Source: Verrucomicrobiota bacterium (lineage in GTDB: Bacteria > Verrucomicrobiota > Verrucomicrobiia > Verrucomicrobiales > DEV007). Taken from it: a stretch of 64,000 nucleotides of DNA. The DNA is taken from positions 119,855 to 183,854 of the forward strand of contig JAHDID010000008.1 of the NCBI GenBank assembly GCA_020630975.1, in the 5' to 3' direction. The notes below the pieces were generated by a model. It was not told the DNA's origin. It saw only the letters and a list, made by a program, of their open reading frames with translations, and did not search any database. The position numbers and the translations under genes were made by a program. Shown here piece after piece: positions 9,001 through 15,177 of this stretch. Every line of letters starts with the position of its first letter. Positions within the stretch are counted from its first letter, which is position 1.

Positions 9001-11527
9001 TCCCATCATATAGCGCCTGATTATAAAACACATGGGTCTGGCCGTGCTCATCAAAATACTCAACAAAAGCAACGGAATTAAAGTCCATGTCGACCATCTG
9101 GCCACTGGAATTCGCCTGCTGCAGCTGGATCTGCTTTACGATCGCATCCGTGGGCCCTTTATCATCGATGATGAAGCTGTGAAAGACCTGGTCCTGCGCC
9201 ATGGTCATATTCACGTAAAATGTCTGCTCATTATTCGGCCCGACTCCGAGTGCATGATGCTGTGAGAATGCCTCAATATGCTTGTGGACATCCATCAATG
9301 ATGGCAAAAAGCCAAACTCAGCCACATGATCACCGAAGTCTGTCGGTGTATTCGACGGGGCAGTCACCACCTCGGTGACTGGCGTCTCTCCAGGCGTCAG
9401 AGCATAGATGGGCTCATCGCCGACACTTAGATTCACGTAGTCAGTGACACCATCGTTATTGGCATCGACAGGCGTCTCAATGATGTGATTATCAAACTCA
9501 TCGCAACCCAAGAGGTAACCTCCAGCTGCATAATAAGTCAGCTCATGGTCTGCATCTGCCATATTGGAGACATCCGCTGTGAATGTAATAGTCTCCGGTG
9601 GCTGACCATCGGTAAAACTACCGAATGGCAATTGAATCGCATACAGTATATCGCCTGGATTGCCATAGACCACGATCCTCTCAGGATCGGATGGATCAGT
9701 GGGGTCGCCGAAGAGCGGGTGTACCGCTTCGCCGATACCATCGCCATCGGTATCCACAAAGTGAACCACCTGCACCAAGTCTTGGCTAGCGAGATCGAGC
9801 CCAGAGTTGGTGATGTTTGACACATTACCAATCCCATCAGGAAACGGATTGATCGGATCACCACCAGCATCGAGTAGACCGTTAGCCGCGTTGATGTAGG
9901 TACTGCTCACGGCTGCATCATTAGGGTCAAGATCCAGCCAGTCAAAAGCTCCGTCACCATCAGTATCGGTAAAACTGCCCCCTAATGTATCACCAAAATC
10001 CAAACTACCAGTGCCGCCACTGGTCGGATCCGCATCATCTATGGTAATGATGTCGTATACCGGTGCGCTTGGATTGATCACATAGTCCCCCGCTGCATCG
10101 AGCACGCGGTAAGTGGTATTCCCGATCCGCGTGGTCAAGATATTTCCCGTCTCGGGTGCCGGAGGTGAGGCGCTCAAGTCGAGATACACAGACGGGTGGT
10201 AGATCACCTCACCAGGATTGGGTGCCGCATAGTCAGCCAGGACTCCGCCCGCATCGAACAACGCCGTCAAATCCCCTGTCAGCCCCAGTCCGCCGAAAAC
10301 AATCTCCATTTGGGCATCAAATTCTGCAGGATCTGCTGACCACCGAGCTGGTATACCCACATCATTACCATCGATATCGGTGTAATTACCGACAGGATAG
10401 CCTATCAATCGCCCATTCCTCAACTGCTGCAGAGGATCTCCTGGATTGGCGCCCTGGGATGCCGGTGTCACCACTGCCCCCGAGTTAGGATTCTCCAACT
10501 GCATGCCAGCCGTGTACTCGAGTCGCCCGAGATTGAGCAGGCCATCCGGAAAGCGAGTCGTAGACTCCTGCGTGCCATCAGATAAAACGCGAAACCTCTC
10601 AGCAGGTTGTGTCAAATCGACCATACCCGCCAGACCACTGGTGTCCTCCCACTGAGTCGCAGTGAACAACTCGGAACTCCCGTCTGCCCCCTGAGAAGGC
10701 ACCACCAAATCAACGTAAGGAGAGTAGCCCGTCTGCCCAGAGTTGTTATCGAATGTGATTTGGAACTCGACATTATTATCCCCGATATAAGTCGGCCCCT
10801 GCCCCGGAGAAAGGCCAACACTCACATCAGGATGTGGATTGGCAGCAGTGATATAGGCTACCCCATCTAGACTGCCCGCAGTCGCACCAGTCGCCTCGCC
10901 AGCCTCTGGTAGCAGACGCTCACCCACCGAGAGCACCCCTTCCATCAGCGTATTGATCTGCCCCGGCTGATCCAGCAGCCCCAGCACATGGCCCTGCTCA
11001 TGCATCACCACCGTCAAAAGATCGAATCCCTCTGCTGCAACGGCACCTAATGCTCCATCTAAATCCGCAAACTCCTCGTCCAGCATCGGTGTGCCATCGA
11101 CAAACCAGCCCTCCCCAGCTGCATCGACATCGATCGTCACCGTCATACCCTCTGCACTACCGAGACGACCTGCAGCCAGATCTTCGATGGAATAATCGAT
11201 CGCCTGCAAAGCTGCTAACTGCTCATCGGTGATCCCAGCCTCCAGCCAGCGTGCGATACCAGCATCTGCAGCCGCATCGACTTGCTCTTTCGTCACATCC
11301 TGCTCAACATCAGACTGCTGCGCCTGCACAGGCTCCGGCGCCTCGGCTGGCGGTTCTACTGGAGCTGGACTGGCAGAGAAAAGAACTCGAGGCTCCAACA
11401 CCTCCATCTGCAGTCGTCGCATCTCCTGCACTTTCTGCCTTCTTCGCTGCCACCAGCGACGATTGGCACGCATGCGACTACGAGAGAAATACCAGCTTTT
11501 TAGCCTATCGGAGGAGGTCGTTTTCAT
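1..11527 (-). CDS. Giant LEPR-x-L surface protein with metzincin-like motif, partial at left edge
   Basis: Reading the minus strand from the ATG at 11527 gives an open frame with no stop to the window edge, at least 3842 residues; the 3' end is outside. Residues 1-43 are very basic, followed by LEPRVLFSA at 44-52, the LEPR-XLL type motif of giant PVC surface proteins. Residues 176-186 read HEQGHVLGLLD, a perfect HExxHxxGxxD metzincin zinc site, with a Met-containing segment just after. The rest is Asp/Asn/Gly/Thr-rich beta-sandwich material: DUF11-like repeats (for example near 5000-6200), four copies of a roughly 90-residue repeat containing DIQAAL-like motifs (about 4180-3260 and 7950-7690), PA14-like or lectin-like modules (about 1980-750) and an F5/8 type C (discoidin) domain with a DxGxSxxxD-like core at about 430-1. 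Probably exported and surface-bound or released; protease activity is inference from the motif. No partner gene lies directly upstream. Confidence 0.88.
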   Translation of the reverse strand, partial: MKTTSSDRLKSWYFSRSRMRANRRWWQRRRQKVQEMRRLQMEVLEPRVLFSASPAPVEPPAEAPEPVQAQQSDVEQDVTKEQVDAAADAGIARWLEAGITDEQLAALQAIDYSIEDLAAGRLGSAEGMTVTIDVDAAGEGWFVDGTPMLDEEFADLDGALGAVAAEGFDLLTVVMHEQGHVLGLLDQPGQINTLMEGVLSVGERLLPEAGEATGATAGSLDGVAYITAANPHPDVSVGLSPGQGPTYIGDNNVEFQITFDNNSGQTGYSPYVDLVVPSQGADGSSELFTATQWEDTSGLAGMVDLTQPAERFRVLSDGTQESTTRFPDGLLNLGRLEYTAGMQLENPNSGAVVTPASQGANPGDPLQQLRNGRLIGYPVGNYTDIDGNDVGIPARWSADPAEFDAQMEIVFGGLGLTGDLTALFDAGGVLADYAAPNPGEVIYHPSVYLDLSASPPAPETGNILTTRIGNTTYRVLDAAGDYVINPSAPVYDIITIDDADPTSGGTGSLDFGDTLGGSFTDTDGDGAFDWLDLDPNDAAVSSTYINAANGLLDAGGDPINPFPDGIGNVSNITNSGLDLASQDLVQVVHFVDTDGDGIGEAVHPLFGDPTDPSDPERIVVYGNPGDILYAIQLPFGSFTDGQPPETITFTADVSNMADADHELTYYAAGGYLLGCDEFDNHIIETPVDANNDGVTDYVNLSVGDEPIYALTPGETPVTEVVTAPSNTPTDFGDHVAEFGFLPSLMDVHKHIEAFSQHHALGVGPNNEQTFYVNMTMAQDQVFHSFIIDDKGPTDAIVKQIQLQQANSSGQMVDMDFNSVAFVEYFDEHGQTHVFYNQALYDGTGAPSNTAPTVNAAYTGSVNTPDLPVGVEYIPFDYSTSTFFTGSLEQEVLVGDYDTNQNNPTIHTGPGGGVPNTFIIPLELQHPGNNFKLTFHNEDLDGDGTGDSTIVGQKVSSLDGLGRQQGDLVVSYDFYYSEFDAGVTGGPTTLIDSEDADGDGHEDGIDDENQVGTEENPRNHSITGLDEDAENPDDDFDPDHEGDNIADGDREPNTVQVSPIHEGLDPRDSQDPVRLNAGLDDDTSDPLDDDNRQTSDDVPNFGGNADSTDVPIGTDKSLKVLNQPDFGDFDDPDRLQNHRNGQVSVGSVIQYEIVFGISDFVAIANVRIGASATDVSNPDHEQYDPSATQIQRLEFRDDGVAGTTPGGTYRLDLNGTFTGPIAYNASTADIQAAVDAAWGAGVVTISGDSTTGIDFNFDNPGAFDTIEVDPAGLTGGLFPPKAAITQEGYDPRLDPTNASFDWAYVLGQAGGVSGDRMSDGQRLLFEDYDPNDTEYAALVEAARTNVLGVDADRLSENGGEATTGLVNGANVDFTPEIQLSGYNHFSDDPATAGSTDRIIKFSDDNWSFVRNTDSRNADGFQDFDSVNQGQTGSDGTAQSDDSYTGQTFIQFDISKELMDQDLTEDAGVGGALIGGLYFENDDVVVYDNDQHLNNGEVQVIVRYWAVVEDQYTESFPSGNPSLNEAERLSNEYDLTFDVVESRYDDDDADDQLSNGTGDEDPVTDGNGNSGVDSSVLGDEEPDTGAGPGEEGGFVDPILGPDGKPHFDIYNTITSGGGGTEDVPIGVGTIDKSIFAIRETTDQSTWGIEFPDGPDGNNGILPRIQPGDTVTYRLTQTFPLGDFEDLVLADFLPQPLYDVTRPDYFNDTSSTTDNLWEPEAGINDPNNAGLIIPGVGSFAFGPNHGLSIDGSRDASLFTITPTVGYIQQNGDGSVTYVDGEVDAANNQVAFNFGTYDDPDNNGVTVDLLFTLTASGNPMADELFLTNKVQSYQGNTFLEPQEVGDIVMVQVESPEVNILKGIIDVDRATRAVTTEDGDEIQFIPEIPNNNNASPTFVGAGSEVDANGDTLPDAIGPLDVAAWMTDPTLGGATTSVISSDLVGYDGETFTGINSPIDADVVGADEGDLVTFALTLVNTGHADGFDLTIRDSIGSKFSIPAGGINLQARAGDGTLISTGTWFENVDGTDLTTDGSALFGDGIRLLDPTEGVLDQTQQLGIIGGLETDDTSDGSNVVIVTYQLLINEAVAAAPTTNLAILENYTSRDDGDNFVIEGQEPADIANVTATPTIAKRLVPDSDSQANTALNDTDGLEVVVGETFDYEVDLELIEGRISNATVRDWLDDGLGFVNADGTGKIAEAELVSKVSDSDGVFVGSVTHDESGNLVEILDASGAVTTIAALETAAGVAAGTLSYLGGAVSHVTADSNDDGVVTFLEEVEDAANQIWSEQIVEFRLGDIENTNRLNFVSETIRLTYKVVALDSQDTNAGDLKNNWATIFYDNDQDDDNSNNNVAGGDRVNTFRDDIRAEDVRVREPQLLIEKTVADDPNAPGGFVYELVVRHRGEDFSSSAYDISLYDPIPPGMDPTTVNVLSAVKTNFDGTTTDLSSGGTGEIGTVIQNEIQTITSNYSGGTFEIEFDGLTTSAALPHNATAAQIQAALESLATIDSGDVIVTGGPLDTGSISVEFVGGLADTNVEALNIVNSLTGGADATIAETAPAGTRNEIQALSLSATTGTFQIEFDGEVTNNGSGGRINLPFNASADDIQAALGSLPSYGASDFIVTGGPLGSGDVFVEFAGVLAGQDVPNIEFAATGSLDGIPLQETVLTNFGGEVQTLSSNMLDGNFKLTFNGEETVELAHDATIAQIQAALEELTAIGEGNVRVTGGDMGFNPVLIEFIDSMSTADQPLIEITSSTLTGISSVAVQEPALQFFDTSDVDLLHSSDASLPDGAQDEFITIRYSVSIDPLLVQPGDVIVNTASIDWTSINGDPGQASTFYGDSTERTGDTSDPGSFNNDHRWQDSASVLIPGQSFTKEIGSLNTDGEKTLAENLQWDFTNGQPDGWTLENGSTEWRSNDGGGVRATGDATHDNLLFTSPSFQFDGSTLDGATLLAVELAGGQGDQDGLGAQYNTPNDVISANGGTSTGTGQKGFAIYNVATGVYDAHFFKSGNGGTETINVTAADLPAGFDFDGVYEIHFYDTDDGSWGWGQLNDVQISRFIADPTSLAHTTGTDLTIGETIDYVLTASFENGDLGGVVITDRLPLLDGTMEYVADSYQIRVGSNLDVTNLDESLHVDPTTRLVNAAGIAHLLANGFFTETDSNGDGINDEISWNLGSVTALTSTETDAHENQIQIALQALVKQDTDNSGTVPTNGDLTSGLRGRYIYSQVAGGSSGETSSVSNALRIVNSQEPDGDFLVYGGIDYRSGGSYGGGNLGGFFGEDRPASTTSGQTDDNFIVNLEGYIEIEPNLDQDPTTSGIQVDLELFSDRGSKLWIDGAEVLSRDGFPSTSGTDSATTTYTFNTPGLHRIQLVGFNDGGDARLELQVNGSTDYGDLLFHQSDSGTLQPHLNGEFYDLHGHTDEVRFVEDRFDTYDHHAEFVSLTGSHTGSGTLGGFLGVEGTDYTAFHQPQDKDISLNISTGMADESLLGIGMDRAQIHLDGVIQVLEADDLDGDLSNGIQVAFTTSSDDGSVLYVDNDLVVNNDGSHGAPGPGAGPEVHTFFHEGFHELDLYYFEGAGGEELTLSMDTAGGTLSGNSLGDRLFHQSAMSGDILTNTATMVSTAGVVSDSVDVEVVEPELEIRKYVTDPVTGELVDFDAAPVGDAGDVFTYTINVDHTPDSTANAYDLVIQDLLSDPRLELVPGSVRVIENLALNGTASQSSTGAGGTADRAIDGNTDGNWGLGSTTHTNGNANNWWQVDLGASAEMDEVVLFNRADCCGLRLSNFRVSVWDGDPASGGTEVWGQDYFSSGSVDQGGSFALSAEELGDNGVALGDVSGRFVRVQLNGLNN

Positions 11528-11569
11528 ATTTGTCTTAATCGGGTTGACCGACCTCCTTCAGACAAATAT
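11526..11569 (-). promoter_or_regulatory. Start-codon hairpin with Shine-Dalgarno in its loop
   Basis: In the leader of the giant gene a perfect 10-bp inverted repeat, ATATTTGTCT (11569-11560) and AGACAAATAT (11535-11526), encloses 24 nt. The right arm contains the A and U of the AUG (11527-11525). The loop holds a strong AAGGAGG (11558-11552) that lies about 24 nt from the AUG, too far for normal use. A small inner stem, TCGG (11551-11548) with CCGA (11542-11539), would shorten the effective spacing to about 11 nt if it formed. A translational switch is inference; a protein-binding dyad is the alternative. Confidence 0.5.
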
Positions 11570-11944
11570 CCACGTACCTTCCGCTACTTAGGAAGGGCTA
11601 AGCGTTAATAAAAATTATTTGGGTATGGGAAATTTGAACCGGGGAAATCGGTTATATGTGAGAAAGGATTGGAGTCTCAATTTTGAGCCCAAACAGAGCG
11701 AATATTCACTTTGTCATTACAGGTTGTCTCAAATCCCGCTCACTGTGACAAGAATATAACGTAATTTCGCTAAAATAATATCAATAAATTACATTATTAT
11801 CATAACTCAACTAGAGTTAGGTATCGATTTATCAGGTTTCCAAGATTTTATCAAAAACGAAAGCCAAACGATTTCATAAGGATTCCACTCCCTTCCCGAA
11901 ACAAACGGAATGTGAGAAAATTCCCAACGCGCTTCTCTCAAATG
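11528..11944. other. AT-rich intergenic region upstream of the giant gene
   Basis: About 417 bases without a credible gene. The part next to 11527 is the leader of the giant minus-strand gene and carries the hairpin described separately. The rest is AT-rich (especially 11755-11890) and should contain that gene's promoter and the end of the transcript from 11945. Only short, weak inverted repeats are visible, such as AACTC/GAGTT around 11807-11821 and AACCG/CGGTT around 11638-11654. I see no convincing intrinsic terminator. Confidence 0.6.
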
Positions 11945-12484
11945 CTAAACACTCCAATCCACCGCCACCTCGTCGCGCTGGTTGAAGCGATTCACATAGG
12001 CCACGCGACCGTGGCGTGCGCCAAATTCATGAACCTCTTTGGTCACCTTTACGTCGTAGCAGCAGTACTCGGCGACTTCCTTGTACTTGCCTTGGCGCCA
12101 CCATTTGATCGCATCGATGCCGATAGCGGTCTTGCCCTCGCCTAGGCAGGCACTAGCTACCGCATCCAGCTTGGGGCGGTGATCTAGGATTTTCTCCAGA
12201 TCTAGCATCAGATCGAGATTTGTCGTCTGCTCGGCTAGGTCGAGGATAGTGTAGCCCATCAGTACCGCGTAGTCGAAGTAGATGTGATTGTACCCGACGA
12301 CACAGTCCGCGTCGAGTAGCTCTTGGATCAGCTCTTCGACATCGTCCTCAGTGTAGATGCGGTAGTTGCCACGCTCGGTGCTGTAGGTCACCCCTACAGA
12401 CATGAGCATATCGCTCTTTTTATCCCAGCCACCGACATCGTTAGCCGAGCGCTGGGTCTCTAGATCGAAGTAGACGTAATTCAC
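11945..12484 (-). CDS. DEDD-type 3'-5' exonuclease fold protein (RNase H-like)
   Basis: A 179-residue protein with GTG start. The three exonuclease motifs of the DEDDy group can be read: FDLET near residue 6 (ExoI), NHIYFDYAVL near residue 67 (ExoII) and YCCYDVKVT near residue 141 (ExoIII, Y-x3-D). It resembles YprB/RNase H-like predicted exonucleases, which normally act on single-stranded nucleic acid with two metal ions. The whole protein is just the nuclease domain, without an attached helicase. It follows the GH57 gene on the same strand after 87 bp and may be co-transcribed with it, although the functions are unrelated. Its leader is CA-rich and lacks a Shine-Dalgarno sequence. The fold is fairly sure; the substrate is unknown. 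Confidence 0.75.
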   Translation of the reverse strand: MNYVYFDLETQRSANDVGGWDKKSDMLMSVGVTYSTERGNYRIYTEDDVEELIQELLDADCVVGYNHIYFDYAVLMGYTILDLAEQTTNLDLMLDLEKILDHRPKLDAVASACLGEGKTAIGIDAIKWWRQGKYKEVAEYCCYDVKVTKEVHEFGARHGRVAYVNRFNQRDEVAVDWSV

Positions 12485-12571
12485 GAGACAGTGGTGTGTG
12501 TGCTTTTCTCCCGAGTGTAGTAGCGGTAGTGGTGTGTGGTGGCAAGGTTTGGAGAAAGGGGTGCAGCCGAT

Positions 12572-14182
12572 CTAGACGACTACATTGGGCTGGAAGGTAT
12601 CCCAGGCCAGATCCGCAAAAATCGGGTAGCGATGCTCAAGATCATCCAGCGGGCTGATATCGCCAAACGTCGTGCAGATCTCCCAGACTTGATCAAAAGA
12701 GTCGATGTAATCACTGAGACTGTCTTTGGCGAAGCCGGCAGACCCTTCATTATTTAGCAGAAAGGACCAATCACTCGCCTGCGCCATGACTAGATCTCGA
12801 GTCAGCTGTGCCAGGCAGCGCTCGCGGTGCTGCTGGCGATCCTCGGACATACCCTCGCGGCTCTCCTGATGAGTCTGCACCATGCGAGTAAGCTTGTTAC
12901 CACGCTCACTCAGCTCATGGTTGAGCCAGGTGTTGGAGTCACTGAGCCACGTCTCGAAGTAGCCACCCTCGCCCCACGAGGAAGAGATCGGCATACCCTG
13001 CCTCAGATCAGGGGCAGCCTTGTCATACTGCTCGAGAGTGACAAAGCTGAAATCCGTGCGGTCCTGAGCCCGACGATAGACGCGATTCAAAAACTCGATC
13101 CCTTCGAACCACCAGTGGCCAAACAAGGTCGCATCGAATGCGCAGACCACGATAGGATCGTTCACCCCACCCGATACCAGCGAAGCGAGCTGGGCTCCCC
13201 GGCTATTCACAAAGTGCACCGAGTGCTCCTCCATGGCCTGATGAGCCAGCTTCAGATCGTAGAGCTCTTTCTTGTCGGCAGAATCGCCGGTGCGGCGGAA
13301 AAACTTGAGCCCTGTGAACCGGCGCACATCCGAGCCCTCGAGATACTCATCGAGCAGCTCGATAGGTGCCTCGATACCGACATCGCGGAAGTAGTCACGA
13401 TAGCGGGCATCCGATGGGTAGCCATGCTGCGAGTCCCACACCTGGCGACTGGACTCGATATCGCGGCTAAAGACGCGCAGATCATCAGTGGTCTTGACCG
13501 GCTGATGCGGAAAGATCTTCACCCCATTATTCAGATGAGTGACCCCATGCTGCTCGACCACAGTGTACTCGACACCCTCTTCCTTGAGGATCTTGCTCAG
13601 CGCCGGAGCGAAGGCACACTCTGGCAGCCAGAATCCCTTGGGACGATAGCCAAAGGTCTTTTCAAATTCTGCAATCCCGAGACGCACCTGAGAGGTGACC
13701 GACTCAGGCACCTTCATCAGGATAGGCAGCACGCCATGAGTCGCCGCAGAGGCGAGTAGCTCCACATGACCAGAGGCATGTAGACTGGCAAAAGCACCGA
13801 CCAGATCGCAGTTAAATTTATCCAAATAGACCTGACGCATGTGCTGCAGGCGATCTAGGTAGCTGCGCGCCAGACTGCCGAAACCTGTGGAATCCCCACG
13901 ATCGATCTCGTCTTCGCACAGCTTGATGGTGCGGTCGAAATAAGCCAGCGTGCGCCGCGTCATCGTGCGGTCGCGCAGCATCGTCAGCAGTGGTGGCGAT
14001 ATGTTGAAGGTCAGGCTGAACTTGACCTCATCGTCGCGCAGATCGTGCAGCATCTCCAGCAGCGGCACGTAGCACTCGACCACTGCTCCGAATAGCCAAT
14101 CCTCCTCTAGAGTTCTATCCACGTTGGCATCTCGCACCCAGGGTATGTGTGCGTGTAGGACGATGGAACAGAATCGGCTCAT
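12572..14182 (-). CDS. GH57 family 1,4-alpha-glucan branching enzyme
   Basis: A 536-residue protein beginning with the GH57 signature LHAHIPWVR. The expected catalytic residues are present: Glu188 in WLPECAF (nucleophile) and Asp350 in CAFDATLFGHWW (acid/base), with the conserved His-Trp-Trp and Glu just after. Length and motifs match the GH57 branching enzymes of the Thermococcus/Thermus type, which create alpha-1,6 branches in glycogen in the cytoplasm (EC 2.4.1.18). The C-terminal part is the helical domain of these enzymes. It is 10 bp downstream of the GYF_2-RDD gene and upstream of the exonuclease gene, all on the minus strand. No other glycogen gene is nearby. An amylopullulanase is less likely because of the branching-enzyme-like C-terminal region. 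Confidence 0.9.
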   Translation of the reverse strand: MSRFCSIVLHAHIPWVRDANVDRTLEEDWLFGAVVECYVPLLEMLHDLRDDEVKFSLTFNISPPLLTMLRDRTMTRRTLAYFDRTIKLCEDEIDRGDSTGFGSLARSYLDRLQHMRQVYLDKFNCDLVGAFASLHASGHVELLASAATHGVLPILMKVPESVTSQVRLGIAEFEKTFGYRPKGFWLPECAFAPALSKILKEEGVEYTVVEQHGVTHLNNGVKIFPHQPVKTTDDLRVFSRDIESSRQVWDSQHGYPSDARYRDYFRDVGIEAPIELLDEYLEGSDVRRFTGLKFFRRTGDSADKKELYDLKLAHQAMEEHSVHFVNSRGAQLASLVSGGVNDPIVVCAFDATLFGHWWFEGIEFLNRVYRRAQDRTDFSFVTLEQYDKAAPDLRQGMPISSSWGEGGYFETWLSDSNTWLNHELSERGNKLTRMVQTHQESREGMSEDRQQHRERCLAQLTRDLVMAQASDWSFLLNNEGSAGFAKDSLSDYIDSFDQVWEICTTFGDISPLDDLEHRYPIFADLAWDTFQPNVVV

Positions 14183-14192
14183 GGGTGTCTCT

Positions 14193-15050
14193 TCAAATTA
14201 AGCTTTGCAGAGTCATCAACGCTAGGAACGCCCCGACCACTAGTAAAATTCTACCAAAAGTCATAGGGGAGTGCCTGACCTCCATCCCCAGCCACTTGTC
14301 CCACTGCGTGGAACCTTTGGACATGAGAATAAAGAAAGCGAGAATCATCGTCGCGACAGCTATCAAAGGATAGAATAACCCGACACCTAAAATGTAAACT
14401 AAAAAAGATCGATAAATGCTCTTAAACATCGGGATGACTGAACCATCTCGAGAAGCCACACGGATACCCATCAGCGCCTTTCCCGGAGTGGGAATGCCCA
14501 GTGCAATCAGAGCGCCCTCCAGCGCATGCCAGGCAAAAAGGCAGATGTAGAGGGTGATGGCGAACTTCTGGTAACTCGGATCCTCGGCCATCTCAATGTA
14601 CATCTCGCGCATCTGAGCGGTCGTCATACCCTGCTCCGGTTCCGGTATCTCGACTCCACTGAAAAAGACCACCGCGGTCATCACCAACATGTAATCGTAC
14701 CAGCGCGCGAGAAATCGTGAAAACGGCCGCGCGCGGACACTATCGGTGTGCGCTGCCGAGTCTGAGCGAGGCGGTGCGTAGGGATCTCTAGGCGCGTCAC
14801 TACGCTCAGCAGAGTCGGGGGCTGCACCATCCTCATCCGGCAAGCCCTCGCGCCGCTCGCGCTCGCGCTCCAGTCCTGCTAAGGCAGATGCCAGCGAAGG
14901 CTCTTCGGAGATCTGCTGCCAGCCATCGGCCGCAGCGGCGTGCCAGACCTTGTCCTCAGCCGTCACCTCGCCATCGCGCAACATTCCGACGAGTTGATAC
15001 TGGGTGAGAGGTCCGACTTTTTCACCAGATAGGGCGACGTAGTATTCCAT
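14193..15050 (-). CDS. GYF_2 (DUF4339)-RDD family membrane protein
   Basis: A 285-residue protein with two parts. Residues 1-55 form a GYF_2/DUF4339 domain (YYVALSGEKVGPLTQYQL and a following W-x-x-I), thought to bind proline-rich or other peptides. After a charged, Ser/Asp/Arg-rich linker (about 60-105), residues 108-285 form an RDD domain starting RFLARWYDYMLV, with four to five membrane segments including a final one near the C-terminus. Function of RDD proteins is mostly unknown; some have been linked to ion transport. The gene is 10 bp upstream of the GH57 gene and is preceded by the 21-bp motif array at 15081-15134. Confidence 0.82.
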   Translation of the reverse strand: MEYYVALSGEKVGPLTQYQLVGMLRDGEVTAEDKVWHAAAADGWQQISEEPSLASALAGLERERERREGLPDEDGAAPDSAERSDAPRDPYAPPRSDSAAHTDSVRARPFSRFLARWYDYMLVMTAVVFFSGVEIPEPEQGMTTAQMREMYIEMAEDPSYQKFAITLYICLFAWHALEGALIALGIPTPGKALMGIRVASRDGSVIPMFKSIYRSFLVYILGVGLFYPLIAVATMILAFFILMSKGSTQWDKWLGMEVRHSPMTFGRILLVVGAFLALMTLQSLI

Positions 15051-15080
15051 CCATTTTCTTTTGAGTACGGCTCAGACTAG

Positions 15081-15134
15081 ATAGGGTACAGAAGAAATTC
15101 AATAGGGTACAATTTTTCTTAAATAGGGTACAAT
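15081..15134. repeat. Three-copy 21-bp-spaced ATAGGGTACAAT array
   Basis: ATAGGGTACA at 15081, ATAGGGTACAAT at 15102 and ATAGGGTACAAT at 15123: exactly 21 bp from start to start, with A/T-rich spacers. It lies between the stop of the sulfatase gene (15178) and the start of the GYF_2-RDD gene (15050), both minus strand. A second array with the same motif and spacing is at 34189-34240. Two helical turns between copies would place bound proteins on one DNA face. Function unknown. Confidence 0.85.
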
Positions 15135-15177
15135 CGCCCCAACCCACCCATGTGAGCAGTCCCCACAGGATGGGGAT

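Noticed and set aside
12827..13759. 310-residue plus-strand frame
   Set aside because: Antisense to the GH57 gene, whose catalytic motifs and normal length prove the other strand; no family similarity.
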